Both the position numbers and the translations under genes were made by a program. Positions 31,870 to 42,890 of a stretch of DNA of 64,000 nucleotides are shown here, one piece after another (the first letter of the stretch is position 1; every line of letters starts with the position of its first letter). The notes under the pieces were generated by a model. The model saw only the letters and a list, made by a program, of their open reading frames with translations, was not told the DNA's origin and searched no databases. The DNA is from Clavaria fumosa (Eukaryota; Basidiomycota; Agaricomycetes; Agaricales; Clavariaceae): the NCBI GenBank assembly GCA_951802425.1, contig OX637801.1, positions 2,976,001-3,040,000 of the forward strand, written 5' to 3'.

Positions 31870-34345
31870 GCTCGTGAACGGTAGCTGCACAGTAATACAC
31901 TAGGGAGCTCAGTAGTAGCTGCATCTAGTGCACTGTAAATATTGTTGAGCAGCTATAGCTGTACAGTAATATACTACAGTGGTCAGTAATAGCTGCATTT
32001 AGTAAACTGAGAGTGTTAGTGAACTGTAGCTGCACAGTAATACACTAGGGAGCTCAGTAGTAGCTGCATCTAGTGCACTGTAAATATTGTTGAGCAGCTA
32101 TAGCTGTACAGTAATATACTACAGTGGTCAGTAATAGCTGCATTTAGTAAACTGAGAGTGTTATTGGGCAGCTGTAGCTGTACAGTAATATACTACAGTG
32201 CTCAGTAATAGCTGCATTTAGTAAACTGAGATTTTCATTGGGCAGCTGTAGCTGTACTACAATGCTCAGTGATAGCTGCATTTAGTAAACTGAGAGTGTT
32301 ATTGGGCAGTGGTAGCTGTACAGTAATGTACTACAGTGGTCAGTAATAGCTGCATTTAGTAAACTGAGAGTGTTATTTGGCAGCTGTAGCTGCACAGTAA
32401 TACACTACAGTGCTCAGTAATAGCTGCATTTAGTAAACTGAGAGTGTTATTGGGCAGCTGTAGCTGTACAGTAATATACTACAGTGCTCAGTAATAGCTG
32501 CATTTAGTAAACTGAGAGTGTTATTGGGCAGCTGTAGCTGCACAGTAATATACTACAGTGGTCAGTAATAGCTGCATTTAGTAAACTGAGAGTGTTATTG
32601 GACAGTGGTAGCTGTACAGTAATGTACTACAGTGGTCAGTAATAGCTGCATTTAGTAAACTGAGAGTGTTATTTGGCAGCTGTAGCTGCACAGTAATATA
32701 CTACAGTGCTCAGTAATAGCTGCATTTAGTAAACTGAGAGTGTTATTGGGCAGCTGTAGCTGCACAGTAATATACTACAGTGCTCAGTAATAGCTGCATT
32801 TAGTAAACTGAGAGTGTTATTTGGCAGCTGTAGCTGTACAGTAATATACTACAGTGCTCAGTAATAGCTGCATTTAGTCAACTGGGAGTGTTATTGGGCA
32901 GCTGTAGCTGTACAGTAATATACTACAGTGCTCAGTAATAGCTGCATTTAGTAAACTGAGAGTGTTATTGGGCAGCTGTAGCTGTACAGTAATATATTAC
33001 AGTGCTCAGTGATAGCTGCATTTAGTAAACTGAAAGTGTTCTTGGGTAGCTGTAGCTGTACAGTAATATACTACAGTGCTCAGTAATAGTGAACTGAGAG
33101 TGTGATTTAGCCACTGTAGCTGTACAGTAATATACTACAGCGCTCAGTAATAGCTGCATTTAGTAAACTGAGAGTGTTATTTGGCAGCTGTAGCTGCACA
33201 GTAATATATTACAGTGCTCAGTAATAGCTGCATTTAGTAAACTGAAAGTGTTATTGGGCAGCTGTAGCTGTACAGTAATATACTACAGTTCTCATTAATA
33301 GCTGCATTTAGTGTTATTGGGTAGCTATAGCTGTACAGTAATATACTACAGTTCTCATTAATAGCTGCATTTAGTGAACTGAGAGTGTTATTGGGTAGCT
33401 ATAGCTGCACAGTAATATACTACAGTGCTCAGTGATAACTGCATTTAGTGAACTGAGATTGTTATTGGGCAGCTGTAGCTGTACAGTAATATACTACAAT
33501 GCTCAGTGATAGCTGCATTTAGTAAACTGAGAGTGTTATTTGGCAGCTGTAGCTGCACAGTAATATACTACAGTGCTCAGTAATAGCTGCATTTAGTAAA
33601 CTGAGATTTTCATTGGGCAGCTGTAGCTGTACAGTAATGTACTACAGTGGTCAGTAATAGCTGCATTTAGTAAACTGAGAGTGTTATTGGGCAGCTGTAG
33701 CTGTACAGTAATATACTACAGTGCTTAGTGATAGCTGCATTTAGTAAACTGAGATTTTCATTGGGCAGCTGTAGCTGTACAGTAATATACTACAATGCTC
33801 AGTGATAGCTGCATTTAGTAATCTGAGAGTGTTATTGGGCAGCTGTAGCTGTACAGTAATATATTACAGTGCTCAGTGATAGCTGCATTTAGTAAACTGA
33901 AAGTGTTGGGCAGCTGTAGCTGTACAGTAATATACTACAGTGCTCAGTAATAGCTGCATTTAGTAAACTGAGAGTGTTATTTGGCAGCTGTAGCTGCACA
34001 GTAATACACTACAGTGCTCAGTAATAGCTGCATTTAGTGAACTGAGAGTGTTATTTGGCAGCTGTAGCTGCACAGTAATATACTACAGTGCTCAGTAATA
34101 ACTGCATTTAGTAAACTGAGAATGTTATTGGGCAGCTGTAGCTGCACAGTAATATACTACAGTGGTCAGTAATAGCTGCATTTAGTAAACCGAGAGTGTT
34201 ATTGGGCAGTGGTAGCTGTACAGTAATATACTACAGTGCTCAGTAATAGCTGCATTTAGTGAACTGAGAGTGTTGTTTGGCAGCTGTAGCTGCACAGTAA
34301 TATACTACAGTACTCAGTAATAGCTGCATTTAGTAAACTAACACT
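31870..34345 (-). repeat. Right subterminal array of the same 74 bp repeat (~33 units)
   Basis: The same unit in inverse orientation (GGGCAGCTGTAGCTG...TAGCTGCATTTAGTAAACTGAGAGTGTTATT). Length and copy number are close to those of the left array, so the element ends are mirror images over about 2.6 kb. Confidence 0.95.
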
Positions 34346-34480
34346 GTACATGAGTCAACTAGGCATTTGGTAGTGCAGCACACTAGTGTACTTCAGATAT
34401 ACCAGTAATTACTGTCAAAAGTTAAACATAAATTTGTACCATTACCATGTTTTAGTATACTAAACTTACTGGGACCACTG
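34345..34480. repeat. Right terminal inverted repeat of the KDZ element
   Basis: Mirror copy of 21468-21603. The outermost bases differ slightly (CAGTGGTCCC here against AATAGTCCC at the left). Confidence 0.9.
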
Positions 34481-34488
34481 AATTGTTC

Positions 34489-36738
34489 GCTGGAGAACAT
34501 CGGCTGGAGGTTTTGCGGATTGACGCGGGCATAGTCGCTATCCCCCTCTTTGGGATAGACGTCCCAACGTCTAGTCAACGCATCGGGTTTCATTCCGAGG
34601 TGCCCGGGGCGGAATCGGATCACAAAATTGAACTGGGAAAGGAACTCCGACCACCTGGCTTGACGCCGGGTGAGCAGGCAGACCGTGGAGAAGTACTCTA
34701 GGTTCTTGTGGTCGGTAACAACATCGACCGGAATTTCAGAACCTTCGAGATAGTGCCTCCAAGCGGTAAACGCCTCAAATATAGCAAGAAGTTCCTTATC
34801 GTGGGTGTCATAGTTCAGTTCGGAGACGCCTAGGGTGCGGGAATGAAAAGCGATAGGGTGGACTTCACCATCGGAGGCGACAGCGTAGTCCGAGGCGTCC
34901 GTTTTGACTATCAGCGGAGCTCCAGGTATGAAGTGCGAGAGGATCGGAGCCGTGGAGAATGCGGTTTTCAGATAGTCAAACGCGGACTGGCAATCGTCGG
35001 ACCACTGCCACTCGATGTTTTTATGCGTCAAGCGGTTCATCGGAGCGACGATCTCGGAATAGCCATGGACGAAGCGGCGGTAGAAATTGGCGAACCCGAG
35101 GAAGGACTGGACATCCTTGACCTTCCGCGGAGTCGGCCAATCCTGTATAGTTTTCACTTTAGCCGTGTCCATAGAAAGTCCGGACGGAGATAAAACAAAT
35201 CTGAGATACTCCACGGTTTCAGCGTGAAATTCACACTTAGCCGGGTTCAGGAAGAGACCGTGCTCCCGGAGCCTTCAGAGTACCTCTCGGACATGCTCAA
35301 CGTGTTGTTTCGGATCCTCGGAGTAAATTAGAATGTCGTCGAGGTAGACGACCATGAACGTGTCGAGAAGGTTGGAGAATATGTCGTTCATAAAGTGCTG
35401 GAATGTGGCGGGTGTGTTTGTGAACCCGAAAGGCATCACACACCATTCAAAGGATCCGTATCGGGTGCGGAATGCGGTCTTCCATTCGTCACCCTCAGCA
35501 ATACGGACCAGGTGATACGCGTGTCAGAGGTCGAGTTTTGTATAGATTCGGGCTTTTCCTGGAACGTCGAGAAGATCTTTAGTCAGTGGGAGTGGATAAT
35601 GGTCTTTTTTGGTCAATTTATTGAGACCACGGAAATCAATGCATAATTGGAGTGTTCCGTTCTTCTTCCGGACAAAGAGCACAGGTGCTCCGTGCGGAGA
35701 ACGGCTTGGACGGATAAATCCGATGTGGAGGTGCTCGTCCAAAAACTCGCGGAGTTCGCTGAGTTCGGACTGCGACAGAGAGTAGACTGCACCTGGCGGA
35801 GGGGATTGGCCATCCAGCAGGTTGATCTTTAAATCATACGGTCGATGCGGAGCAAGGGTATCTGCCTTCTTTTTACTGAAGACATCTGGGAAGTCCCTGT
35901 ACTCCTCCGGAACGGAGAGGAGGTCCTGGGGGGTGGTGTCGGGGACGTTGAACGAAGCGGAGGCCGCGCGCGCAGACTCGCTCGACAACGTCATGCCAAA
36001 GACTTGGGACCCACGAAGTCCACAAGCCGTGACGAATGCGGCAGCATTCACAAAAGAAACTTTGGGTGTCTCCTGGAGAGACGGAGTAGACGGAAAGGTC
36101 AGAGACTGGGTCAAAGACGGAGACAGAGGCAGAGATGGAGACGGAGTCCGGGTCTGGTTCGGAGTCGCTGCAGACGACATTTGAACCGGAGCACATGGAG
36201 CGGAGACAGACAGAGGGACAGAGGTGGACAGAGGGACAGAGTGGAGAGTGCTGGCCGGTGCACCCTCTGGATCAGATTTCGGAGTTTTCTCCTCTTTCGT
36301 AGATGGTCTGGGCTTTATCTGGCCAGTAATCCAGTCAACCAGCAGGTTGTTTTGGAACAGCCAATTCATTCCCAAGATCACATCACTAGAGGGATCAAGA
36401 TCGGTAACTACACACAAGATGTTGGTCGGATCCATGGCGGAGAGCCGAATGGATAACCAGACCGCTTCGGTAACCCATACAGAGGTGGTCCCGTTAATAA
36501 AAACGACCTCCCGAGGGGTCACCGGAGTTTTCGGAAGACGGAAGCGAGAAGCAAATTTGGCGTCAATGAAACAAAGTTCAGCGCCGGAGTCTATCATAGC
36601 TTTGAACGGAGACGAAATAGAAGGAGAGGAGGCAAGAAGGGAAAGAGAACGATGAAAGGAAAGGGTATCGAGTATCGGTTCCGTACGATCGGAGTCGGAG
36701 CAGCCGGAGAGTCGTACTATGCTCTCTGGGCTGCTCAA
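34489..36738 (-). pseudogene. Family B protease - reverse transcriptase - RNase H
   Basis: On the minus strand: aspartic protease with MIDSGAELCFID, a low-complexity Ser/Pro/Thr linker, the RT start (PYDLKINLLDG; LREFLDEHL), an RT core with [11 protein letters not shown], and RNase H (IVKTDASDYAV; VVTDHKNLEYFSTV). TGA stops at 35524-35526 and 35275-35277 interrupt it. Both sit where related proteins have Arg (LDL*HAYHL, VL*RLREHG), so CGA to TGA. The catalytic residues are intact. The KDZ transposon is inserted just after RNase H (context LQPMFSSEQ). Confidence 0.93.
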
Positions 36739-36749
36739 TCTTTTTTTGG
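36735..36749 (-). promoter_or_regulatory. Candidate -1 ribosomal frameshift site at the gag/pol junction
   Basis: The minus strand reads CCA AAA AAA GAT TGA at the end of gag. The A AAA AAA heptamer obeys X XXY YYZ. A -1 slip there continues as AGA TTG AGC into the open protease frame, so Gag-Pol could be made by frameshifting. No downstream pseudoknot was assessed. Confidence 0.55.
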
Positions 36750-37910
36750 CACGGAGTCATCTCCCTCGGAGGTGATTCGTGCAGTGCTGGCACTGGCCCG
36801 CGAGGTCCGCTTATGACACTTGTTGGCTTTGTGGCCCGCTATTCCACAGAAGAGGCACAGATTATTATCGAAACGCCGTTGACGTTCCTCTGGAGTCAGT
36901 TTTCCATCCTGACCCAGATGGGCCTTCTTTGTGTCGCTGGAGCTACCGGAGTTAGCGGAGCCCTCAGCGACCTTTGGAACGGAGTTCCCAGAAGTCGAAC
37001 CGGAGTTCACCGGACGCTTATCCGAGGGTTTCTCGGACTTGGTATTAGCGCCGGAAGTGCTCGGGGACTTGGGAGTATCCGAAGTCTCCTTTTTTATGGT
37101 GTTGTTAGGCATCGGAGCTTTAACGGAGTCCCGAGAGATCTCCTGCTGATGAGCCCAATAACGGCCATCGATCGCACTGGCTTGCTCGCAGAGTCCGCGG
37201 AGTGTGTCCGCGCGGTTAACGTGGGCCAGTTCGTCTTTGATGCGGCTAGCAAGTCCTTTGTAGAACTGCCGCTGCAACGCGTACTCGTCCCAATGGACAA
37301 TGGACGCGAATCTGTTGAACGAAATGGTATATTTCGTCAACTTCTGGTCCTCGCGCATCCGGAGGCGTTCGAGTTCGAACTCCGCCTCATGGATCATGTT
37401 GTAAGGACCAAAGTTCTCTGTAAGTTGAGCAACGAACATCTTATAGTTCGAAAGAACTGGATGGTCTTCACCATCCAGGATCATTGGTTCGAACCATTCC
37501 AAGGCGAAGCCTCGGAGAAAGGAAAGGACATAGCGTACCTTATGAGAATCGGACTTGAACGCTCTTGGGCGATCAAGGAAGTTTAACTGGCATTGGACCA
37601 GGAAGCTTTTCAACTTCTTAGCATCCGAGCCATCGAATGTGTCAGGGTCGCGTGGTTTTACCGTATCCAGGCGCTTGTTGGCGTTGATAATTTGCTGAAG
37701 AAGGCGTGCCGGAGTTGGTTCGCGCTCTGCTCGAGGTGTCAGAGGTTCATTTAGCTCGTCGTCGTCGTCAGTGACCGCAGGATCTGACTCTTCGTCGTGG
37801 TCCGGAGGTCCGGACACACTCAGAGTCGGAGTATTGTCGGCCGGTTCTGGAATGTCGACGTCGTCGGCAACAGGAGGTGGAGGTCGAGCACCGGAACGTG
37901 TAGTAGGCAT
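36735..37910 (-). CDS. Family B Gag with CCHC zinc knuckle
   Basis: Intact 391-residue Gag, ATG at 37910 (MPTTRSGARPPPP). It has a capsid-like helical region (DTFDGSDAKKLKSFLVQCQL; EWFEPMILDGEDHPVLSNYK) and a CCHC knuckle (CLFCGIAGHKANKC) near residues 350-365. Gag forms the virus-like particle and binds element RNA. The gene ends at 36735, overlapping the protease frame at an A7 tract. The degraded relic at 47546-60216 encodes the same Gag. Confidence 0.93.
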   Translation of the reverse strand: MPTTRSGARPPPPVADDVDIPEPADNTPTLSVSGPPDHDEESDPAVTDDDDELNEPLTPRAEREPTPARLLQQIINANKRLDTVKPRDPDTFDGSDAKKLKSFLVQCQLNFLDRPRAFKSDSHKVRYVLSFLRGFALEWFEPMILDGEDHPVLSNYKMFVAQLTENFGPYNMIHEAEFELERLRMREDQKLTKYTISFNRFASIVHWDEYALQRQFYKGLASRIKDELAHVNRADTLRGLCEQASAIDGRYWAHQQEISRDSVKAPMPNNTIKKETSDTPKSPSTSGANTKSEKPSDKRPVNSGSTSGNSVPKVAEGSANSGSSSDTKKAHLGQDGKLTPEERQRRFDNNLCLFCGIAGHKANKCHKRTSRASASTARITSEGDDSVPKKD

Positions 37911-37950
37911 TGTTAAGTTTGTATATATGAGGTTTGAAGTTCAAATATAC

Positions 37951-38675
37951 TGTCACGGTCCTAACAAGGTTAGCGGCGAAGGGGTTAGCGGAGCGGAGCG
38001 GAGATATTTTATCGGAGTCCTGTCGGAGTTCGATATTGGAGAAACGGAGAAGTAAACATGAGGAAGAGAGACTTATGGGACTGCAGCCTCAACATATGTG
38101 TTGTGCCACCACGTATATACGTGTCCCTATTTATCAAACAAGAACAATACCTAAGGGAGGATCAGAACACAAGTCAAAACTCCGAAGTTGATCGGAGTCC
38201 GCCGGAGTTGGTCGGAGTTGATCGGATGACGTGGAGAACGTCGAGGACGATGAGGACGAAAGCTCAGAGATGTTTTTAGGATCAAGAGACGTTAATATTC
38301 GAACTGAGGAGCAGGGAGATACAGGTGGAAACTTATACTGCAAGGACAGAGTATAGGAGTAATGTGAAACAATGTACTTATCAAATTACTAGGAGAGTTT
38401 CACCACTTGTGCCTGTGCAATTTTCTTGGAACAAAGAAACAACAACAAAAGCGACTCCCATGGGTCAAGGGTATCCTCTCAATAGTAAACAGAATGAGGG
38501 GATGGAGGGAGAAGGTTCTAGAACGAAGTCCGAATGGTCCGAAGGTCGGCGGAGTAAAGTCCGATGAAGATGCGGAGCGGGGCGTACGGAGTTACGGTGG
38601 AGCGGATCGGAGTTGGTATGGAGCTCGGAGTCCGGGGCGGGGATAGTGCTTATGCAAGCGGATGGGGTCGTAACA
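37951..38675 (-). repeat. 5' LTR of family B
   Basis: The same length as the partner LTR (725 bp). Six of the 14 inter-LTR differences are CpG decay in this copy. On the minus strand it is followed by GTATATTTGAACTTC and then the gag start. Confidence 0.95.
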
Positions 38676-38680
38676 ATGGG

Positions 38681-40084
38681 ACATGTCAATGCTTGACACC
38701 TGTTGCCCTGGCATCAAAGTCATTAATCCAAATCTGGTGATTCCTTTTCTATTCCCCTTGGCACCCCTTTGTATTCACCTCCATTCCCTTGGCCCCTCCC
38801 TGTCTGAACCCCTGTCATCTTGGTGTCACCATCACTGCACATGATCATTTCCCAGATACTTTTGTTTCCACCCAACTGTCATTTCTGCCCCCCATTCCCT
38901 GTTGATACCTTGTTGGACTTTGATTTCCCAAGCAATGGACTTAGTATATATACACACATCAATACATGCCCTGTTTTCCTTAGACTTTGATATTCTACTC
39001 CCTGCACCAATCTACTTCAAGTCTGAACCTGGAAATCTGCTTTTTCAAAATCCCAAATCCTGACATTCCAGATTTCTGCGATTCTGGTCCTCCATAGTTG
39101 GAATGACCATGACAGAGAGGGTCAATTGGAAATATCCACTTATCTTTGCTTGATCAAGGAAGCAAAACAGGAGATTAGAATGCTTAGCCACTGGGAAGCA
39201 TGGTCTCCTGTGGCAACTGTGAAGTGATGCCATGATCTGGTTTGGGAGGCCACAGTAATAGTTGTGGCAGCTAGATTGGTCAGAATCCAGGTTCAGGATT
39301 ACAGGCCTGCTGGAATTGGACTTTGGGGTTCAGGTGGGACATGGTAAAGGTATTGAAATAATGCCCCTACATAGTCCAGGTGTACCAGATTTCAAAGTTA
39401 TGGGGTGACAGAAATAGTTTCTGGGTGGAGAAGAGTCAGATTGGACTGTGTGCAAATTGTCATGTTGGGGGATGGACAATGGGACAGAAGTTGAGTGTGG
39501 ATGAAGCACAGAGTATGTTGAGTTCAAACAAAGTATCCAGACTGTCAAATACTCTACAAAAGTACAGGGTTTATATACTACAAGTCCCAGGCAAAATTAG
39601 CCACACATCAAAGATGGTAACTACAAAATCTGTCCTGGAATACATGGCAGGACTAACTGTAGAACATCAGAGCAGAAACTGGGATCAGGATTATGATTCA
39701 GAATTCAGGTGCTACTACTGTGAAGTCAGTGGCTTTGCAACCAATCAACTATGTAGATGGTACTTAATGGATTGTAATTCCTGACAAGTAACTGTGAAAG
39801 TCTGTTCACAATGGGTCAGAAAGTCAGGACAGGATCTGGAATCACCATGTGAGGGATCTATCCCCAGAAGTGGGCTTGGTGTGTACAGAGGCATGAGGTA
39901 CAAGCCACCAGAGTTCCAGGACTAGAAATTGTAATTCTGGTCTGGACCTGAAGGGAGCAGCATGGGCATGACATTTATCCTTTTATTTTTGAAGTTGTAA
40001 GCATACACATCCAAATCTACTAAACATTGAAAACCTTTTTTTCCTTCCTGTATACATGTATTACAGCAATCCACGAATGCTTGA
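38681..40084. other. Unrecognised CpG-poor relic DNA
   Basis: No convincing gene or complete element. Sequence composition (almost no CpG, LTR-like TATATATACACACATC near 38945) suggests decayed retroelement DNA between the family B insertion and the kinase-TPR gene. A plus-strand open stretch at 39380-39784 shows no recognisable motif. Confidence 0.4.
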
Positions 40085-40232
40085 CAGTGTGTCTGGGTGT
40101 TCTGCCCCTAAAATCCTGTCCTCACTGCCACTACCTGTGCTAGTAGACTCTCTGCTTTGTCCAACTTGCCCTGTGTCCTATATGTGACAGCCAGCTCATG
40201 AATGCTTGACAGTGTGTCTGGGTGTTCTGCCC
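40085..40232 (-). pseudogene. Out-of-frame TPR repeats beyond the stop codon
   Basis: At least one further repeat (HPDTLSSIHELAVTYRTQGKL equivalent) continues past the stop, but both it and the last in-frame unit carry the same 1 nt deletion (GTGAGGAAGAGG to GTG.GGACAGG). The deletion was therefore copied by repeat duplication. Confidence 0.7.
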
Positions 40233-42890
40233 CTAAAATCCTGTCCCCACTGCCACTACCTGTGCTAGTAGACTCTCTGCCTTGTCCAACTTGCCCTGTT
40301 TCCTATATGTGACAGCCAGCTCATGAATGCTTGACTGTGTGTCTGGGTGTTCTGCCCCTAAAATCCTCTTCCTCACTTCCACTTCCTGTGCTAGTAGACT
40401 CTCTGCTTTGTCCAACTTGCCCTGTTTCCTGTATGTGACAGCCAGCTCATGAATGCTTGACAGTGTGTATGGGTGTTCTGCCCCTAAAATCCTCTTCCTC
40501 ACTTCCACTACCTGTGCTAGTAGACTCTCTGCTTTGTTCAACTTGTCCTGTTTGATGTATATGACTGCCAGACTATGAATGCGTGACAGTGTGTCTGGGT
40601 GTTCCACTCCTAAAATCCTCTTCTTCACTTCCACTACCTGTGCTAGTAGACTCTCTGCTTTGTTCAACTTGCCCTGTTCCTTGTATGTGACAGCCAGATT
40701 GTGAATGCTTGCCAGTGTGTCTGGGTGTTCTGCTCCTAAAATCCTCTTCCTCACTTCCACTACCTGTGCTAGTAGACTCACTGCTTTGTCCAACTTGCCC
40801 AGTTTCCAGTATGTGACAGCCAGCTCATGAATGCTTGACAGTGTGTATGGGTGTTCTGCCCCTAAAATCCTCTTCCTCACTTCCACTACCTGTGCTAGTA
40901 GACTCTCTGCTTTGTTCAACTTGCCCTGTTCCTTGTATGTGACAGCCAGATTATGAATGCTTAACAGTGTGTCTGGGTGTTCTGCTCCTAAAATCCTCTT
41001 CCTCACTTCCACTACCTGTGCTAGTAGACTCTCTGCTATGTCCAACTTGTCCTGTTCCTTGTATGTGACAGCCAGATTATGAATGCTTGACAGTGTGTCT
41101 GGGTGTTCTGCCCCTAAAATCCTCTTCCTCACGTCCACTACCTGTGCTAGTAGACTCTCTACTTTGTTCAACTTGTCCTGTTTGATGTATATGACTGCCA
41201 GACTATGAATGCTTGACAGTGTGTATGGGTGTTCTGCCCCTAAAATCCTCTTCCTCACTTCCACTACCTGTGCTAGTAGACTCTCTGCTTTGTTCAACTT
41301 GTCCTGTTTGATGTATATGACTGCCAGACTATGAATGCGTGACAGTGTGTCTGGGTGTTCCACTCCTAAAATCCTCTTCTTCACTTCCACTACCTGTGCT
41401 AGTAGACTCTCTGCTTTGTTCAACTTGCCCTGTTCCTTGTATGTGACAGCCAGATTGTGAATGCTTGCCAGTGTGTCTGGGTGTTCTGCTCCTAAAATCC
41501 TCTTCCTCACTTCCACTACCTGTGCTAGTAGACTCACTGCTTTGTCCAACTTGCCCAGTTTCCAGTATGTGACAGCCAGCTCATGAATGCTTGACAGTGT
41601 GTATGGGTGTTCTGCCCCTAAAATCCTCTTCCTCACTTCCACTACCTGTGCTAGTAGACTCTCTGCTTTGTTCAACTTGCCCTGTTCCTTGTATGTGACA
41701 GCCAGATTATGAATGCTTAACAGTGTGTCTGGGTGTTCTGCTCCTAAAATCCTCTTCCTCACTTCCACTTCCTGTGCTAGTAGACTCTCTGCTTTGTCCA
41801 ACTTGCCCTGTTTCCTGTATGTGACAGCCAGCTCATGAATGCTTGACAGTGTGTCTGGGTGTTCTACCCCTAAAATCCTCTTCCTCACTTCCACTTCCTG
41901 TGCTAGTAGACTCTCTGCTTTGTCCAACTTGCCCTGTTTCCTGCATGTGACAGCCAGCTCATGAATGCTTGACAGTGTGTCTGGGTGTTCTGCCCCTAAA
42001 ATCCTCTTCCTCACTTCCACTACCTGTGCTAGTAGACTCTCTGCTTTGTTCAACTTGCCCTGCTCCTTGTATGTGACAGCCAGACTATGAATGCTTGACA
42101 GTGTGTCTGGGTGTTCTGCCCCTAAAATCCTCTTCCTCACTTCTACTACCTGTGCTAGTAGACTCTCTGCTTTGTTCAACTTGCCCTGTTCCTTGTATGT
42201 GACAGCCAGATTATGAATGCTTGCCAGTGTGTCTGGGTGTTCTGCTCCTAAAATCCTCTTCCTCACTTCCACCAGCTGTGCTAGTAGACTCTCTGCTTTG
42301 TCCAACTTGCCCAGTTTCCTGTATGTGACAGCCAGCTGATGAATGCTTGACAGTGTGTATGGGTGTTCTGCCCCTAAAATCCTCTTCCTCACTTCCACTA
42401 CCTGTGCTAGTAGACTCTCTGCTTTGTCCAACTTGCCCTGTTCCTTGTATGTGACAGCCAGACTATGAATGCTTGACAGTGTGTCTGGGTGTTCTGCCCC
42501 TAAAATTCTCTTCCTCACTTCTACTACCTGTGCTAGTAGACTCTCTGCTTTGTTCAACTTGCCCTGTTCCTTGTATGTGACAGCCAGATTATGAATGCTT
42601 GTCAGTGTGTCTGGGTGTTCTGCTCCTAAAATCCTCTTCCTCACTTCCACCAGCTGTGCTAGTAGACTCTCTGCTTTGTCCAACTTTCCATGGTCCTTGT
42701 ATGTGATACCCAGATTATGAATGCTTGTCAGTGTGTCTGGGTGTTCTGCCCCTGAAATTCCCTTATGCACTTCCACTACCTGTGATAGTAGGCTCTCTGC
42801 TTCTTCCAACTTGCCCCGTTTCTTGTATGCAAGTGCCAGATCATGAAGACCATCCAATGCATCTCGGTGTTGCGCCTCCAAAGACATCTT
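40233..42890 (-). repeat. 21 tandem 126 bp TPR-coding repeats
   Basis: The units are almost identical. Units 10-13 and 16-19 are the same at the protein level, showing a recent block duplication. Variation concentrates at a few positions: the residue after SIH (N, S, E, Q), the YKEQ/YRKQ/YWKL segment, and the QVVE/QLVE/QEVE position. Confidence 0.95.

Larger units (their letters stand above)
21460..34488. mobile_element. KDZ-superfamily DNA transposon (21468-34480), 13.0 kb, TSD AATTGTTC
   Basis: Perfect 8 bp direct repeats AATTGTTC (21460-21467, 34481-34488) flank a 13,013 bp insert. Inverted ends of about 135 bp are nearly identical (GTCCCAGTAAGTTTAGTATAC...), with slight mismatch at the outermost bases. 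Inside each end is a ~2.5 kb array of 74 bp repeats in mirror orientation. The centre holds a KDZ transposase (-) and two accessory genes (+). Removing the insert with one TSD copy restores the family B pol frame. The open, spliced genes indicate a young and possibly active element. Confidence 0.93.
17517..38680 (-). mobile_element. Chromovirus family B (17522-38675), split by a KDZ transposon, TSD ATGGG
   Basis: Two 725 bp LTRs, with no indel between them, bound the element: 17522-18246 and 37951-38675. Direct repeats ATGGG flank it (17517-17521, 38676-38680). Minus-strand order: gag, protease, RT, RNase H, [KDZ insertion 21468-34480], integrase, chromodomain, then an antisense ORF and the polypurine tract (AAGAGGGGGAT) beside the 3' LTR. 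Without the KDZ insert it would be about 8.1 kb. The coding part has four TGA stops in otherwise continuous frames, all attributable to CGA codons. Confidence 0.95.

Noticed and set aside
17522..38675. A giant cargo-carrying element (Starship-like)
   Set aside because: The 21 kb size is explained by an ordinary chromovirus plus a nested KDZ transposon; no tyrosine-recombinase captain gene is present.
39380..39784. Plus-strand frame of 134 codons as a host gene
   Set aside because: CpG-depleted relic context and no motif.
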